A stretch of DNA of 64,000 nucleotides from Bacillota bacterium (lineage in GTDB: Bacteria; Bacillota; Clostridia; Acetivibrionales; DTU013). The notes under the pieces are model-generated. The model worked only from the letters and a program-made list of their open reading frames with translations, did not search any database and had not been told where the DNA came from. Each line of letters opens with the position of its first letter. Position 1 is the stretch's first letter. The DNA is taken from contig JAEYRV010000059.1 of assembly GCA_023435305.1 (NCBI GenBank), positions 1 to 64,000 on the forward strand, read 5' to 3'. The position numbers and the translations under genes are program-made. This document shows positions 7,285 through 14,819 of the stretch, piece after piece.

Positions 7285-8858
7285 ACAAAGAATTCGACGC
7301 AATCGTGGTAGGCGGAGGCCTTGCTGGTCTTACAAGTGCAGCCTATTTGTGCCGGTATGGATACCGCACACTGCTCTGTGAAAAATCTCATAAGACGGGC
7401 GGTCTGGTCAATACGTTCCGTCATCAGGGTTATGCTTTTGACGCGGGTATCCGTGCTTTTGAAAACTCCGGTATTTTATTACCCATGCTAAAAAGCCTGG
7501 GATTGGAAATGGATTTCACACAGAATTCGGTATCCATTGGTATTGAAAATCAATGGACAAGGCTCGGTTCCAAGGATAGCCTAAAAAGTTACGCAAAAAT
7601 GCTTGCCGATATCTTTCCGGAGAATGAATCGGATATCGATAAAATCGCACAAGAGATCGAAAAAGTGATGGATTATATGGATGTGCTCTATGGCATCGAT
7701 AATCCACTGTTTCTTGAGGACATAAAGGACCGCGAATATCTGTTGAAAACGCTGTTGCCATGGCTGTTCAAATATCAGGTTAATATACGTAAAGCCAGCC
7801 GATTGAGCAATCCGGTGGCCAATTATCTGAAGCAGTTTACAAATAATCAGGCTCTCATCGATATGATTGTGCAGCATTTTTTCAAAGATACTCCCACCTT
7901 CTTTGCGCTAAGTTACTTTGGGTTGTACCTGGACTACCTTTATCCCAAGGGCGGCACAGGTGTTCTCGCTCAAACCGTAACGGACTACATCCGACGTGCT
8001 GGCGGAGAGATATTGACTAATACAGCGGTGACGCGAGTGGATACTCTTCAAAAGCAACTGCACACGGCAGGCGGAGATACCTACTGTTACAAAAAGTTGG
8101 TCTGGGCTGCGGATCAGAAATCACTATACTCAGCTGCGGGTGAAACGCATACGCCGCAGGTAGACAACCAGCGTGACTTGACGGAAAAGGGGCAAGGCGG
8201 CGATTCCATACTCTCTCTATTTATGGGCATCAATTTGGGCAATAACTACTTTGAAGGCCGTTGCGGTGCTCACGCGTTCTATACGCCATCGACGATAGGC
8301 CTGTCTTCACTAACAGATTGGAATAAGTCTATAGCGACTGAAGAAGGATTATATGAATGGATCGGACAGTACTTAGAGCGTACAACCTACGAGATTTCTT
8401 GCCCAGCTTTGCGGGATGCTTCACTGGCACCAGAGGGAAAGACAGGCGTAATCGTTAGTACATTGATGGATTACCACCGTGTAAAGCATTTATCAGAAAC
8501 GGTGAACTACGAGCAGTTTAAAGAGTTTTGCACAAGAAAAATTATAGAAGTGTTGGAGGCATCCGTGTTCTCCGGTATAACGGAAATGGTTGCATTTACC
8601 CTTTGCGCTACGCCGCTGACAGTTGAGCGGGAAACCGGGAATGCGCACGGAGCCATCACGGGATGGTCGTTTACCAACAACAAGCTGCCTGCGGAGAGTC
8701 GTTTCAGAAAGATTACAAACTCCATTAAAACACCAATAGAAGATGTTTACCAATGCGGTCAGTGGACTTTCAGTCCTTCGGGGTTGCCGGTATCTATATT
8801 GACCGGGAAACTGGCGGCGGATGCAATTCACAAGACGCTGAAGGTGAATGGTTCATGA
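7281..8858 (+). CDS. CrtI/CrtN-family FAD oxidoreductase (second copy)
   Basis: Second phytoene-desaturase-type flavoprotein, 525 residues and without the Cys-rich tail of its neighbour. FAD fold at the start (FDAIVVGGGLAGLTSAAYL), HKTGGLVNTF after it, and the C-terminal motif YQCGQWTFSPSGLPVSIL. It starts with an ATG inside AGGAGGTGAACGCATGA, overlapping the previous stop, and its own stop overlaps the glycosyltransferase start. In staphyloxanthin clusters the two such enzymes are CrtN (desaturase) and CrtP (terminal oxidase); which role this one plays cannot be told from sequence alone. Confidence 0.85.
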   Translation: MNKEFDAIVVGGGLAGLTSAAYLCRYGYRTLLCEKSHKTGGLVNTFRHQGYAFDAGIRAFENSGILLPMLKSLGLEMDFTQNSVSIGIENQWTRLGSKDSLKSYAKMLADIFPENESDIDKIAQEIEKVMDYMDVLYGIDNPLFLEDIKDREYLLKTLLPWLFKYQVNIRKASRLSNPVANYLKQFTNNQALIDMIVQHFFKDTPTFFALSYFGLYLDYLYPKGGTGVLAQTVTDYIRRAGGEILTNTAVTRVDTLQKQLHTAGGDTYCYKKLVWAADQKSLYSAAGETHTPQVDNQRDLTEKGQGGDSILSLFMGINLGNNYFEGRCGAHAFYTPSTIGLSSLTDWNKSIATEEGLYEWIGQYLERTTYEISCPALRDASLAPEGKTGVIVSTLMDYHRVKHLSETVNYEQFKEFCTRKIIEVLEASVFSGITEMVAFTLCATPLTVERETGNAHGAITGWSFTNNKLPAESRFRKITNSIKTPIEDVYQCGQWTFSPSGLPVSILTGKLAADAIHKTLKVNGS

Positions 8859-9973
8859 CCTTAATTATTATTGAGTTTGTCATTGTATTGGTAGGGCTTG
8901 CGGTTACTGCGGTTCTTTTTTATCGAATTCCAACTTTGCCAGTGGTCAACGGAAATTTACCGAACTATCCGACCATCTCGGTGATTATACCGGCACGTAA
9001 CGAGGAACATAACCTTCCCTTGCTTTTAGCGGATTTGAGCGCACAGACGTTACCTAATTTAGAAATCATCTGTATAGACGACGAGTCAGAGGATTCAACA
9101 GGTCAAATTGCAATGGCAAACGGTGTTAAGCTGATAACCCTAAAATCCAAGCCCGAAGGATGGACGGGCAAGTCGTGGGCTTGCCAAAACGGCGCAGACG
9201 CAGCAACAGGTGAACTGCTATTGTTCCTTGATGCGGATGTGAGACTGGGACCTGATGGAATAAGCAAACTTCTTTCTGCTTATTTGCTGCAGGGTTGCAC
9301 AGTGTCTGTTCAACCTTACCACAAGACAGAAAAAATATATGAGCAGCTATCAATGATGTTTAATCTGGTTCAGATTGCCGCAAACGGAACAGCGTTGCCA
9401 AAACCGCGCAACATAGGTCTATACGGTCCAATAATTCTGATTCCCCGTCAGGATTATGAAAAGGCGGGTGGCCATGAATGCGTTAAGGCGAGCATTGTAG
9501 AAGATATGGCGCTGGGTTCACAGCTCAAAAACGCAGGTTTAAAGTTTTGCATCTATATCGGCAACAGTGAAGTTTCTTTTAGAATGTATGCAGACGGGCT
9601 GCACTCTTTACTACAGGGTTGGGTTAAAAACATGGCCACAGGTGCAGCTAAAACGCCCGTTCTGGTTTTTTTGATGGTTTTTCTATGGATTGCCTCACTT
9701 ATCTCCGTGCCGTTGCACATCGTAATATTTTCAATACTTATGAATTGGCTCTGGCTGGCGATCTACTCAGTTCTTTATATTGTCTGGGTGTGCTTGTTAG
9801 CCATTCTTACAAGACGTATTGGGAGGTTTCATGTCTGGGCAGTGATTTTTTATCCGATCTTAATGCTTGTTATGCTGGTCGTTATTCTTGTTTCAGCGTT
9901 TAAAAAACTCTTCGGCCTCAAAGTAACGTGGAAGGGGCGGTCTATAAGGACTGAGGAAAAAACATGCGAGTAA
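8855..9973 (+). CDS. CrtQ-like membrane glycosyltransferase (GT2)
   Basis: Family 2 glycosyltransferase like the 4,4'-diaponeurosporenoate glucosyltransferase CrtQ. It has an N-terminal membrane anchor (residues 1-23), IPARNEEHNLP and DDESEDSTG for UDP-sugar binding, the DXD region FLDADVRLG, the EDMALG acceptor motif and a QGW block, then two to three C-terminal membrane helices from about residue 270. The ATG at 8855 overlaps the previous stop (ATGA); the longer in-frame reading only copies the previous gene in another frame. It overlaps the CrtO-like gene by 10 bases. The likely job is to attach a sugar to a polyene or other lipid acid at the membrane face. Confidence 0.85.
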   Translation: MTLIIIEFVIVLVGLAVTAVLFYRIPTLPVVNGNLPNYPTISVIIPARNEEHNLPLLLADLSAQTLPNLEIICIDDESEDSTGQIAMANGVKLITLKSKPEGWTGKSWACQNGADAATGELLLFLDADVRLGPDGISKLLSAYLLQGCTVSVQPYHKTEKIYEQLSMMFNLVQIAANGTALPKPRNIGLYGPIILIPRQDYEKAGGHECVKASIVEDMALGSQLKNAGLKFCIYIGNSEVSFRMYADGLHSLLQGWVKNMATGAAKTPVLVFLMVFLWIASLISVPLHIVIFSILMNWLWLAIYSVLYIVWVCLLAILTRRIGRFHVWAVIFYPILMLVMLVVILVSAFKKLFGLKVTWKGRSIRTEEKTCE

Positions 9974-10491
9974 TCTTTCTTCCAGATACATTAACAATTA
10001 TTTTATGCTTTCTTGTCTGGCCAGTATTGCAAGTTACTGCGGCGTTGATCTGCTTATACTTACCAGATCGTTATTTTTCACCTGATTCTTTCTTGTTCTC
10101 CGCACACCGTTTTGAAAAAGAAGGTCGCATTTATGACAGTGTTTTCAGGGTCAGCCGCTGGAAGCATCTGCTGCCAGACGGAGGAGCGATCTTAAAAAAA
10201 CGTAGTTTCTCTAAGAAAAAGCTTGAAAGTTTTTCTAAAGAGTATTTGAATCGTTTTTTGGTTGAATCTGCACGCGGTGAACTTACACACTGGTTAGCAA
10301 TCCTTCCATTCTGGATTTTTGGCTTTTTTACTCCTCCTAAGGTGATATGGTATATGTTGGTGTATACACTGCTCATAAATTTGCCTTGTATAATAGCACA
10401 AAGATACAATCGTCCACGTATTAAAAAGCTGCTTCAAAGAATTTCAAGCCATGCTCGATCCGTTGAAAAAAATAAAGAGTTGGTGAGGTAA
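9964..10491 (+). CDS. CrtO-like glycosyl-carotenoid acyltransferase
   Basis: 175-residue membrane protein matching the Staphylococcus aureus CrtO pattern: YLPDRYFSPDSFLF, FEKEGRIYDSVFRVSRWKH, LPDG, ESARGELTHWLAILPFWIF and the terminal IAQRYNRPRIKKLL. CrtO transfers a fatty acyl chain to the glucose of the glycosylated carotenoid, the last step of staphyloxanthin synthesis. Two hydrophobic segments flank the catalytic-looking RELTHW block. GAGG precedes the ATG at 9964. Finding CrtQ and CrtO homologues side by side is the best evidence that the operon makes an acylated glycolipid pigment or relative. Confidence 0.85.
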   Translation: MRVIFLPDTLTIILCFLVWPVLQVTAALICLYLPDRYFSPDSFLFSAHRFEKEGRIYDSVFRVSRWKHLLPDGGAILKKRSFSKKKLESFSKEYLNRFLVESARGELTHWLAILPFWIFGFFTPPKVIWYMLVYTLLINLPCIIAQRYNRPRIKKLLQRISSHARSVEKNKELVR

Positions 10492-10494
10492 AGT

Positions 10495-11334
10495 ATGGAA
10501 AGAAAAATCAGTCAACAGGTTAGAGGTTATAGAACGAAGGACGGAGCCGGAGTGAGTTTGGTTAGGGTATTGGGAAACCAAACTATTCAGGAATATGATC
10601 CGATTTTGATGCTCGATTCCTTTGACAGCACAAATCCGGATGATTACACAGCGGGATTTCCCATGCATCCCCACAGAGGTATCGAGACAATCAGTTATGT
10701 ATATCGTGGATTTATGACTCATAAGGACAGCTTAGGTAATGAGGATACCATTGGTGACGGAGAGGTCCAATGGATGACAGCAGGATCCGGTATTATGCAT
10801 GAAGAAAAATTGCCAGCTGCTGAGCGGATGCTTGGAGTGCAGCTCTGGCTTAATCTTCCTGCAAAGGACAAAATGGCAGCCCCTGCATACCGCAGCATCA
10901 AGAATTCTGAAATTGAAGAAATTGAAATTGAGAATGGAAAGTTAAGGCTGCTCGCCGGTGAATACAACGGTAGAAAAGGATATCCGGGGAAGTATTTACC
11001 GCTGGATTATTATGATATTCATCTGAATCCCGACGCTTCCATTACCATTTGCACTAACATTGAACGCTCGGTAATGGTCTTTACCCTATTAGGGAATGCG
11101 TATGTCGGAGGCGAGCTGGTAAAAGAAAAGACCGCAGTAAAACTTACCTCCGGTGACCATGTAGAGATAAAGGCAACAGGCCAAAAAGTCCAGGTGTTAT
11201 TTATTAGCTCACTGTATTTACACGAACCCATCTCTTGGGGTGGACCTATTGTAATGAACACAAAAGATGAATTAAAGCAGGCATTTGATGACCTAAAGCA
11301 AGGGACTTTTCTGCAAAAAGAAATATCTTATTGA
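10495..11334 (+). CDS. Pirin family protein
   Basis: Bicupin of 279 residues. The N-terminal cupin keeps all four metal ligands: H58 and H60 in FPMHPHRGIE, H102 and E104 in GSGIMHEE. Pirins have been reported as quercetin dioxygenases and as redox-sensing regulators; the substrate here is unknown. It starts three bases after the CrtO-like gene (GGTGAGG before the ATG), so it belongs to the same transcript. A role in oxygen or redox sensing would suit the rubredoxin and rubrerythrin genes downstream, but that is inference. Confidence 0.9.
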   Translation: MERKISQQVRGYRTKDGAGVSLVRVLGNQTIQEYDPILMLDSFDSTNPDDYTAGFPMHPHRGIETISYVYRGFMTHKDSLGNEDTIGDGEVQWMTAGSGIMHEEKLPAAERMLGVQLWLNLPAKDKMAAPAYRSIKNSEIEEIEIENGKLRLLAGEYNGRKGYPGKYLPLDYYDIHLNPDASITICTNIERSVMVFTLLGNAYVGGELVKEKTAVKLTSGDHVEIKATGQKVQVLFISSLYLHEPISWGGPIVMNTKDELKQAFDDLKQGTFLQKEISY

Positions 11335-11409
11335 TAAGTAATAGGAATTGAAAAAACAGAAAAGAAAATATTTCTATGAACAGTATTTAATAACTAAGGA
11401 GGTAGTAAA

Positions 11410-12078
11410 ATGGCAAAATACGTATGTTCGGTTTGCGGATTTGTCTACGATGAGGCAAAGGGAATTCCAGAAGCAGGCATCGTACCGGGCACAAGGTGGG
11501 AAAACCTGCCCAAGGATTGGGTTTGCCCGATCTGCGGCGCAACAAAATCGGAATTTGAAAAACAGGGAGAACCTGCCGCATCCGCTGAGAAAAAATCGAA
11601 ACCTGTTATTGATGTCTCAACTGACGTGCAGCAGCTCTCATCGTTGGAGATTAGTGCGCTGTGCACGAATCTGGCACGCGGCTGTGAAAAACAGTATAAG
11701 CCAGAAGAAGCGGCCTTGTTTAATAAACTGGCCGGATACTTTAAGACGGCATCAGCACCAGCCAAGAACCCGGATTTCAACAAGCTGATTGCTTTAATTG
11801 AAAAAGATCTTGAGGAAGGTTTTCCGAGCGCCAATATAGTGGCATCCGATGTCAAGGATCGAGGTGCGCTTCGTGCTCTGGTCTGGAGCGAAAAAGTTAC
11901 ACGAATTTTGAAGTCCCTCCTGACCCGATATCAAAAAGAAGGCGAAGCGATGCTTCAAAATACCGGTGTTTACGTTTGTACAATTTGTGGCTTTGTCTAC
12001 ATAGGAGACACCCCGCCTGATATTTGTCCTGTGTGCAAGGTACCAAACTGGAAGTTTGAAAAGGTCGAAGGGAGGTAA
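11410..12078 (+). CDS. Double-rubredoxin-domain protein
   Basis: 222 residues with two iron sites. The N-terminal rubredoxin is complete (YVCSVCGFVYDEAKG, WVCPICGATKSEFE). A helical middle of about 110 residues carries no cofactor motif. The C-terminal part is a short rubrerythrin-type rubredoxin (YVCTICGFVYIGD, DICPVCKVPNWKFE). Rubredoxins pass electrons to rubrerythrin, flavodiiron proteins or oxygenases. A clean AAGGAGG precedes the ATG at 11410, after a 75-base gap. It could feed electrons to the following rubrerythrin or to the Rieske protein. Confidence 0.88.
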   Translation: MAKYVCSVCGFVYDEAKGIPEAGIVPGTRWENLPKDWVCPICGATKSEFEKQGEPAASAEKKSKPVIDVSTDVQQLSSLEISALCTNLARGCEKQYKPEEAALFNKLAGYFKTASAPAKNPDFNKLIALIEKDLEEGFPSANIVASDVKDRGALRALVWSEKVTRILKSLLTRYQKEGEAMLQNTGVYVCTICGFVYIGDTPPDICPVCKVPNWKFEKVEGR

Positions 12079-12083
12079 TGAGA

Positions 12084-13064
12084 ATGTCTAAGAAATATGC
12101 AGTAAGGAATATTCGTTTATGTACCAAGGATTGCTTATGTCTCTATGTCTGCCCTACCGGAGCAACGGATACAGAGAACAGCATCATTGATGTTTCAAAG
12201 TGTATTGGTTGCGGAGATTGCGCAGAAGCCTGCCCTTCCGGTGCGATTTCTATGGTACCCGTTGCGTATCCGCCGCAGCAGCCTAAAACCGAAGCAGGCT
12301 CCAACGCACTGAAAGAACTTATGCGAAACAAGTCGGAACAGGAGAACATCGCTGCCGGATTACCTGGAAAACTGGCTGCCGCCATTGAAAAATCCAATCA
12401 TATTATGGCGGAGGATCTCATCCGTGAAGCAGGATATATGCTTCCGCAAAGTGATAACACTCAGGATTTTCTGCGGTCGCTTTTAGACCATAAGCAGCAG
12501 GAAGGATTTCCAAAAGAAGTTGTGGAAAAACTGATAGAAGCTTTAAATAAAAAAAAGGAGGACGAAAAAATGAGTGAGAACAAAACGCTTGATAATTTGA
12601 TGGAGGCATTTGCCGGAGAATCTCAGGCGAACAAAAAATACCTGGCTTATTCCAAGAAAGCTGAAAAGGACGGAAAGGTCAATGCCGCCAAGCTGTTTAA
12701 GGCCGCATCTGACGCTGAAACGCTGCATGCTTTAAAACATTTTGAAGTTGCTGGTAAAATCCATTCCACAGCTGATAATCTCAAAGATGCTGTCGCTGGA
12801 GAAACCCATGAGTATAAGGATATGTATCCCGACTTTGTGAAGGAAGCCGAAGCGGATGGAAACAAAGCCGCTCTTATGTCCTTCACCTTTGCAATGAAAG
12901 CGGAAGAGGTTCATGCGAAGCTTTATCAGGAAGCATTAGAAAACCTTGACGACGTGGAAGAAGTGTTCTACTATCTTTGCCCGGTCTGCGGGAACATCGA
13001 AAAATCGCGGCCAGAAAAATGCAGTATCTGCGGGGTTGCGGGAGATAAATTTATACAATACTAA
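12084..13064 (+). CDS. Ferredoxin-rubrerythrin fusion
   Basis: 326 residues joining three parts. Residues 1-60 form a ferredoxin-like domain with one canonical 4Fe-4S motif (CIGCGDCAEACPSG) and a reduced first set (CTKDCLCLYVCPTG). Residues 70-160 are helical and unassigned. From about residue 163 there is a complete rubrerythrin: a four-helix diiron domain with ExxH pairs (AFAGESQANKKY, DAETLHALKH, AGETHEYKDM, AEEVHAKLYQ) and a C-terminal rubredoxin (YLCPVCGNIE, KCSICG). Rubrerythrin reduces peroxide in anaerobes. The ATG at 12084 lies eight bases after GGAGG; the ATG at 12078 is too close to it. An internal start can also yield free rubrerythrin. Confidence 0.85.
   Translation: MSKKYAVRNIRLCTKDCLCLYVCPTGATDTENSIIDVSKCIGCGDCAEACPSGAISMVPVAYPPQQPKTEAGSNALKELMRNKSEQENIAAGLPGKLAAAIEKSNHIMAEDLIREAGYMLPQSDNTQDFLRSLLDHKQQEGFPKEVVEKLIEALNKKKEDEKMSENKTLDNLMEAFAGESQANKKYLAYSKKAEKDGKVNAAKLFKAASDAETLHALKHFEVAGKIHSTADNLKDAVAGETHEYKDMYPDFVKEAEADGNKAALMSFTFAMKAEEVHAKLYQEALENLDDVEEVFYYLCPVCGNIEKSRPEKCSICGVAGDKFIQY
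12556..12572 (+). promoter_or_regulatory. Internal ribosome binding site and start for rubrerythrin
   Basis: AAGGAGGACGAAAAAATG lies in frame inside the fusion gene, with GGAGG about seven bases before the ATG at 12570. Starting there gives a standard-sized rubrerythrin of 164 residues. Confidence 0.6.
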
Positions 13065-13128
13065 GATTTGTAGCGTGAAATGTTGGTATTAAACAAATAT
13101 AAATCTAATGAATAAGGGAGTGTTACTT

Positions 13129-13920
13129 ATGGACAGAACAAAAAAGGCATGGATCAATGGACTTTTTCTAATCGTTACACTGGTAATCAATACCTTAGGT
13201 GCCGTCGGCTTAATCAACGGTTTGACTCAAAAGCAAATTTCTGATATGTATGTCACCTTAATAACACCAAGTCCGGCTACTTTCAGCATATGGAGTGTAA
13301 TCTACTCGCTTCTATTGATCTCAATGATTGTAATGATTGTCAAGAAGGATGATCCTTATTATCAAAAAGCCATCGATCATATTTCTAATCTGTTCAGAAT
13401 TTCTTGCATTCTGAACATTGTGTGGATCGTATCATTTTCTTTTGTTCTAGTTGAAATTTCTAGTCTATTCATACTTGGTTTTGTGGTTACTTTAGCCTTG
13501 ATTGGTATAAAACTGCTTGAAATACGCGAAGGCAAGCGTTGGTTATTACCCTTGAGTTTTGGACTCTATTCAGGTTGGCTGTTTATCGCTACAGTCGTAA
13601 ATATTGCTGCGGCGCTGACTAAACTTGGATGGAACGGCTTTGGTCTATCCCAGGAAACCTGGGGAAGCATAATGCTGATTATCGCAATTGTTCTATTGAT
13701 TGGAGTACTTTTGAAAATCCGCAATGCCGCCTTCCCGCTTCCGGTCGCTTGGGCGTACTTTGGAATTTACCAGTTTTTGAAATCACCGACAGGATTTAAA
13801 GGGGAATTTGCTACCCTACAAATCATATCTCTTTTGGGCATGGTCGTACTTATTATTGTAGCCATGGTTCAATTTTACCGAAATCATTTTTCTATACTCC
13901 CTGAATCGTCTAAAAACTGA
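13129..13920 (+). CDS. TspO/MBR-like multi-helix membrane protein
   Basis: About 263 residues, mostly hydrophobic, with seven or eight predicted membrane helices. The blocks TPSPATFSIWSVIYSLL and NAAFPLPVAWAYFGIYQF are like those of tryptophan-rich TspO-related proteins, though this one is longer than the five-helix TspO. TspO binds porphyrins and cholesterol and in Rhodobacter modulates carotenoid gene expression in response to oxygen, which suits its place at the end of this operon. Start at ATG 13129 with GGGAG eight bases ahead; the ATG at 13108 lacks a site. A strong terminator follows. Confidence 0.7.
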   Translation: MDRTKKAWINGLFLIVTLVINTLGAVGLINGLTQKQISDMYVTLITPSPATFSIWSVIYSLLLISMIVMIVKKDDPYYQKAIDHISNLFRISCILNIVWIVSFSFVLVEISSLFILGFVVTLALIGIKLLEIREGKRWLLPLSFGLYSGWLFIATVVNIAAALTKLGWNGFGLSQETWGSIMLIIAIVLLIGVLLKIRNAAFPLPVAWAYFGIYQFLKSPTGFKGEFATLQIISLLGMVVLIIVAMVQFYRNHFSILPESSKN

Positions 13921-14102
13921 CTGGTTGATTAGTTATAATACTAAAGCGTATCTGCGAATGCCGAAAGTGAGATGTCATCACGGAACAAACAGAACAAATA
14001 ACTATTCCGTAAAGTTCAATTTCCAATTTATCGATGAGATTATGACCGTAATAAAGAAAAAACAGTGGCATCTATATTCACCTAACTTTTCACAATTTGT
14101 TT

Positions 14103-14140
14103 GAAAACCCGCTGTTTTAGCGGGTTTTCAGCATATTTTA
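14103..14140 (+). terminator. Terminator of the 4.4-13.9 kb operon
   Basis: Perfect 11-bp stem (14103-14113 with 14119-14129) and 5-base loop followed by A/T-rich sequence. The 180 bases between 13920 and this hairpin show no gene. Confidence 0.85.
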
Positions 14141-14197
14141 ACACTTTTTCAATCTACCTTTATGAAAACAGAACCTTCAGATGGATTGTAAAAGGAG

Positions 14198-14351
14198 AGG
14201 GCACTACTCACTTTTTCAACCTTTGTACGGTATTTGTGAGAAAGGTTCTCATTTTAATAGTCCATTGTCTATAAAATGGACCTTCTGCTCTATGAAATAG
14301 CCCTTCTGGAGTATAATTTTGTTCAAAAGCTGCAAAAGTGAGTAGTGCCCT
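14198..14351. repeat. MITE-like element with 18-bp terminal inverted repeats
   Basis: AGGGCACTACTCACTTTT at 14198-14215 is repeated exactly in inverted form at 14334-14351. The 118 bases between hold two smaller inverted repeats (GTCCAT/ATGGAC and TGAGAA/TTCTCA). Length and ends resemble a small non-autonomous transposable element. No target duplication is obvious and no transposase lies in the window. Confidence 0.5.
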
Positions 14352-14459
14352 AGGGGTTTTATTCAAAGTTCGCGAAACTACTGGTGCATACTCGCTGTTT
14401 TCGAGTAGTTCTTGGAAGTCGTCGTCCTCATCGCCAATGTAGTTGACTAATCCAACCGC
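14208..14459 (-). pseudogene. Start-less reading frame of 83 codons
   Basis: Open on the minus strand between two stops and lacking a usable start codon at its beginning. It reads an acidic segment (VNYIGDEDDDFQELLENSEY) and then a basic tail (FYRQWTIKMRTFLTNTVQRLKK) encoded by the inverted-repeat element. A MKLNIGERL peptide in another frame lies just upstream. It looks like the end of an old gene interrupted by the repeat; no family recognised. Confidence 0.35.
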
Positions 14460-14475
14460 TCACCAATGTTGAGCT

Positions 14476-14745
14476 TCATATCAAATCGACATTCCAGGCA
14501 AAGCCCGGCGTGTCGGTCGTTGAGAGCGGAACCGGATTTGCGGGATCTGATATGTCGGCTGTAAGGAGTCCTGCAGTGCCTGCCGCTATGTATAACGTTG
14601 CCCCGGCTACTGCCATATCAAGGCAATCCTGGTCGCCATAAACGGTTGTGATCAATTTGCTCTGTTTGTCAAGAATCTTTATCCCCGCAAGTCCGTCAGC
14701 GATTAAAATGTAATCCCCGAAAGCCTTTACTATTTGAGCTATCAA
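14476..14745 (-). pseudogene. Fragment of an LVIVD-repeat beta-propeller protein
   Basis: About 90 residues with two LVIVD-type repeats: GDYILIADGLAGIKILD and GATLYIAAGTAGLLTADISDPANP. Such repeats form beta-propellers in secreted or surface proteins many times this long. The frame opens with a TTG without a ribosome site and stops abruptly after AWNVDLI. It lies directly downstream of the SLH protein on the same strand, so it may be the remains of another surface protein. Confidence 0.55.
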
Positions 14746-14777
14746 CAGGACATTAATTATTCACATTTTCATAAAAC

Positions 14778-14806
14778 CAAAAACCTGATGGGCCGCATCC
14801 CGCGGC
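14778..14806 (-). terminator. Possible terminator of the large SLH gene
   Basis: On the minus strand, shortly after the stop, GCCGC pairs with GCGGC around a short loop and is followed by a T-rich stretch. The stem is only 5-6 bp, so the call is tentative. Confidence 0.4.
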
Positions 14807-14819
14807 TTGTTTGCCTATT

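Noticed and set aside
8753..8854. N-terminal extension of the CrtQ-like protein
   Set aside because: It overlaps the end of the previous gene in another frame; the ATGA overlap at 8855 is the natural start.
11348..11788. Alternative plus-strand frame across the rubredoxin gene
   Set aside because: The overlapping frame with two rubredoxin motifs and an AAGGAGG start is clearly the real gene.
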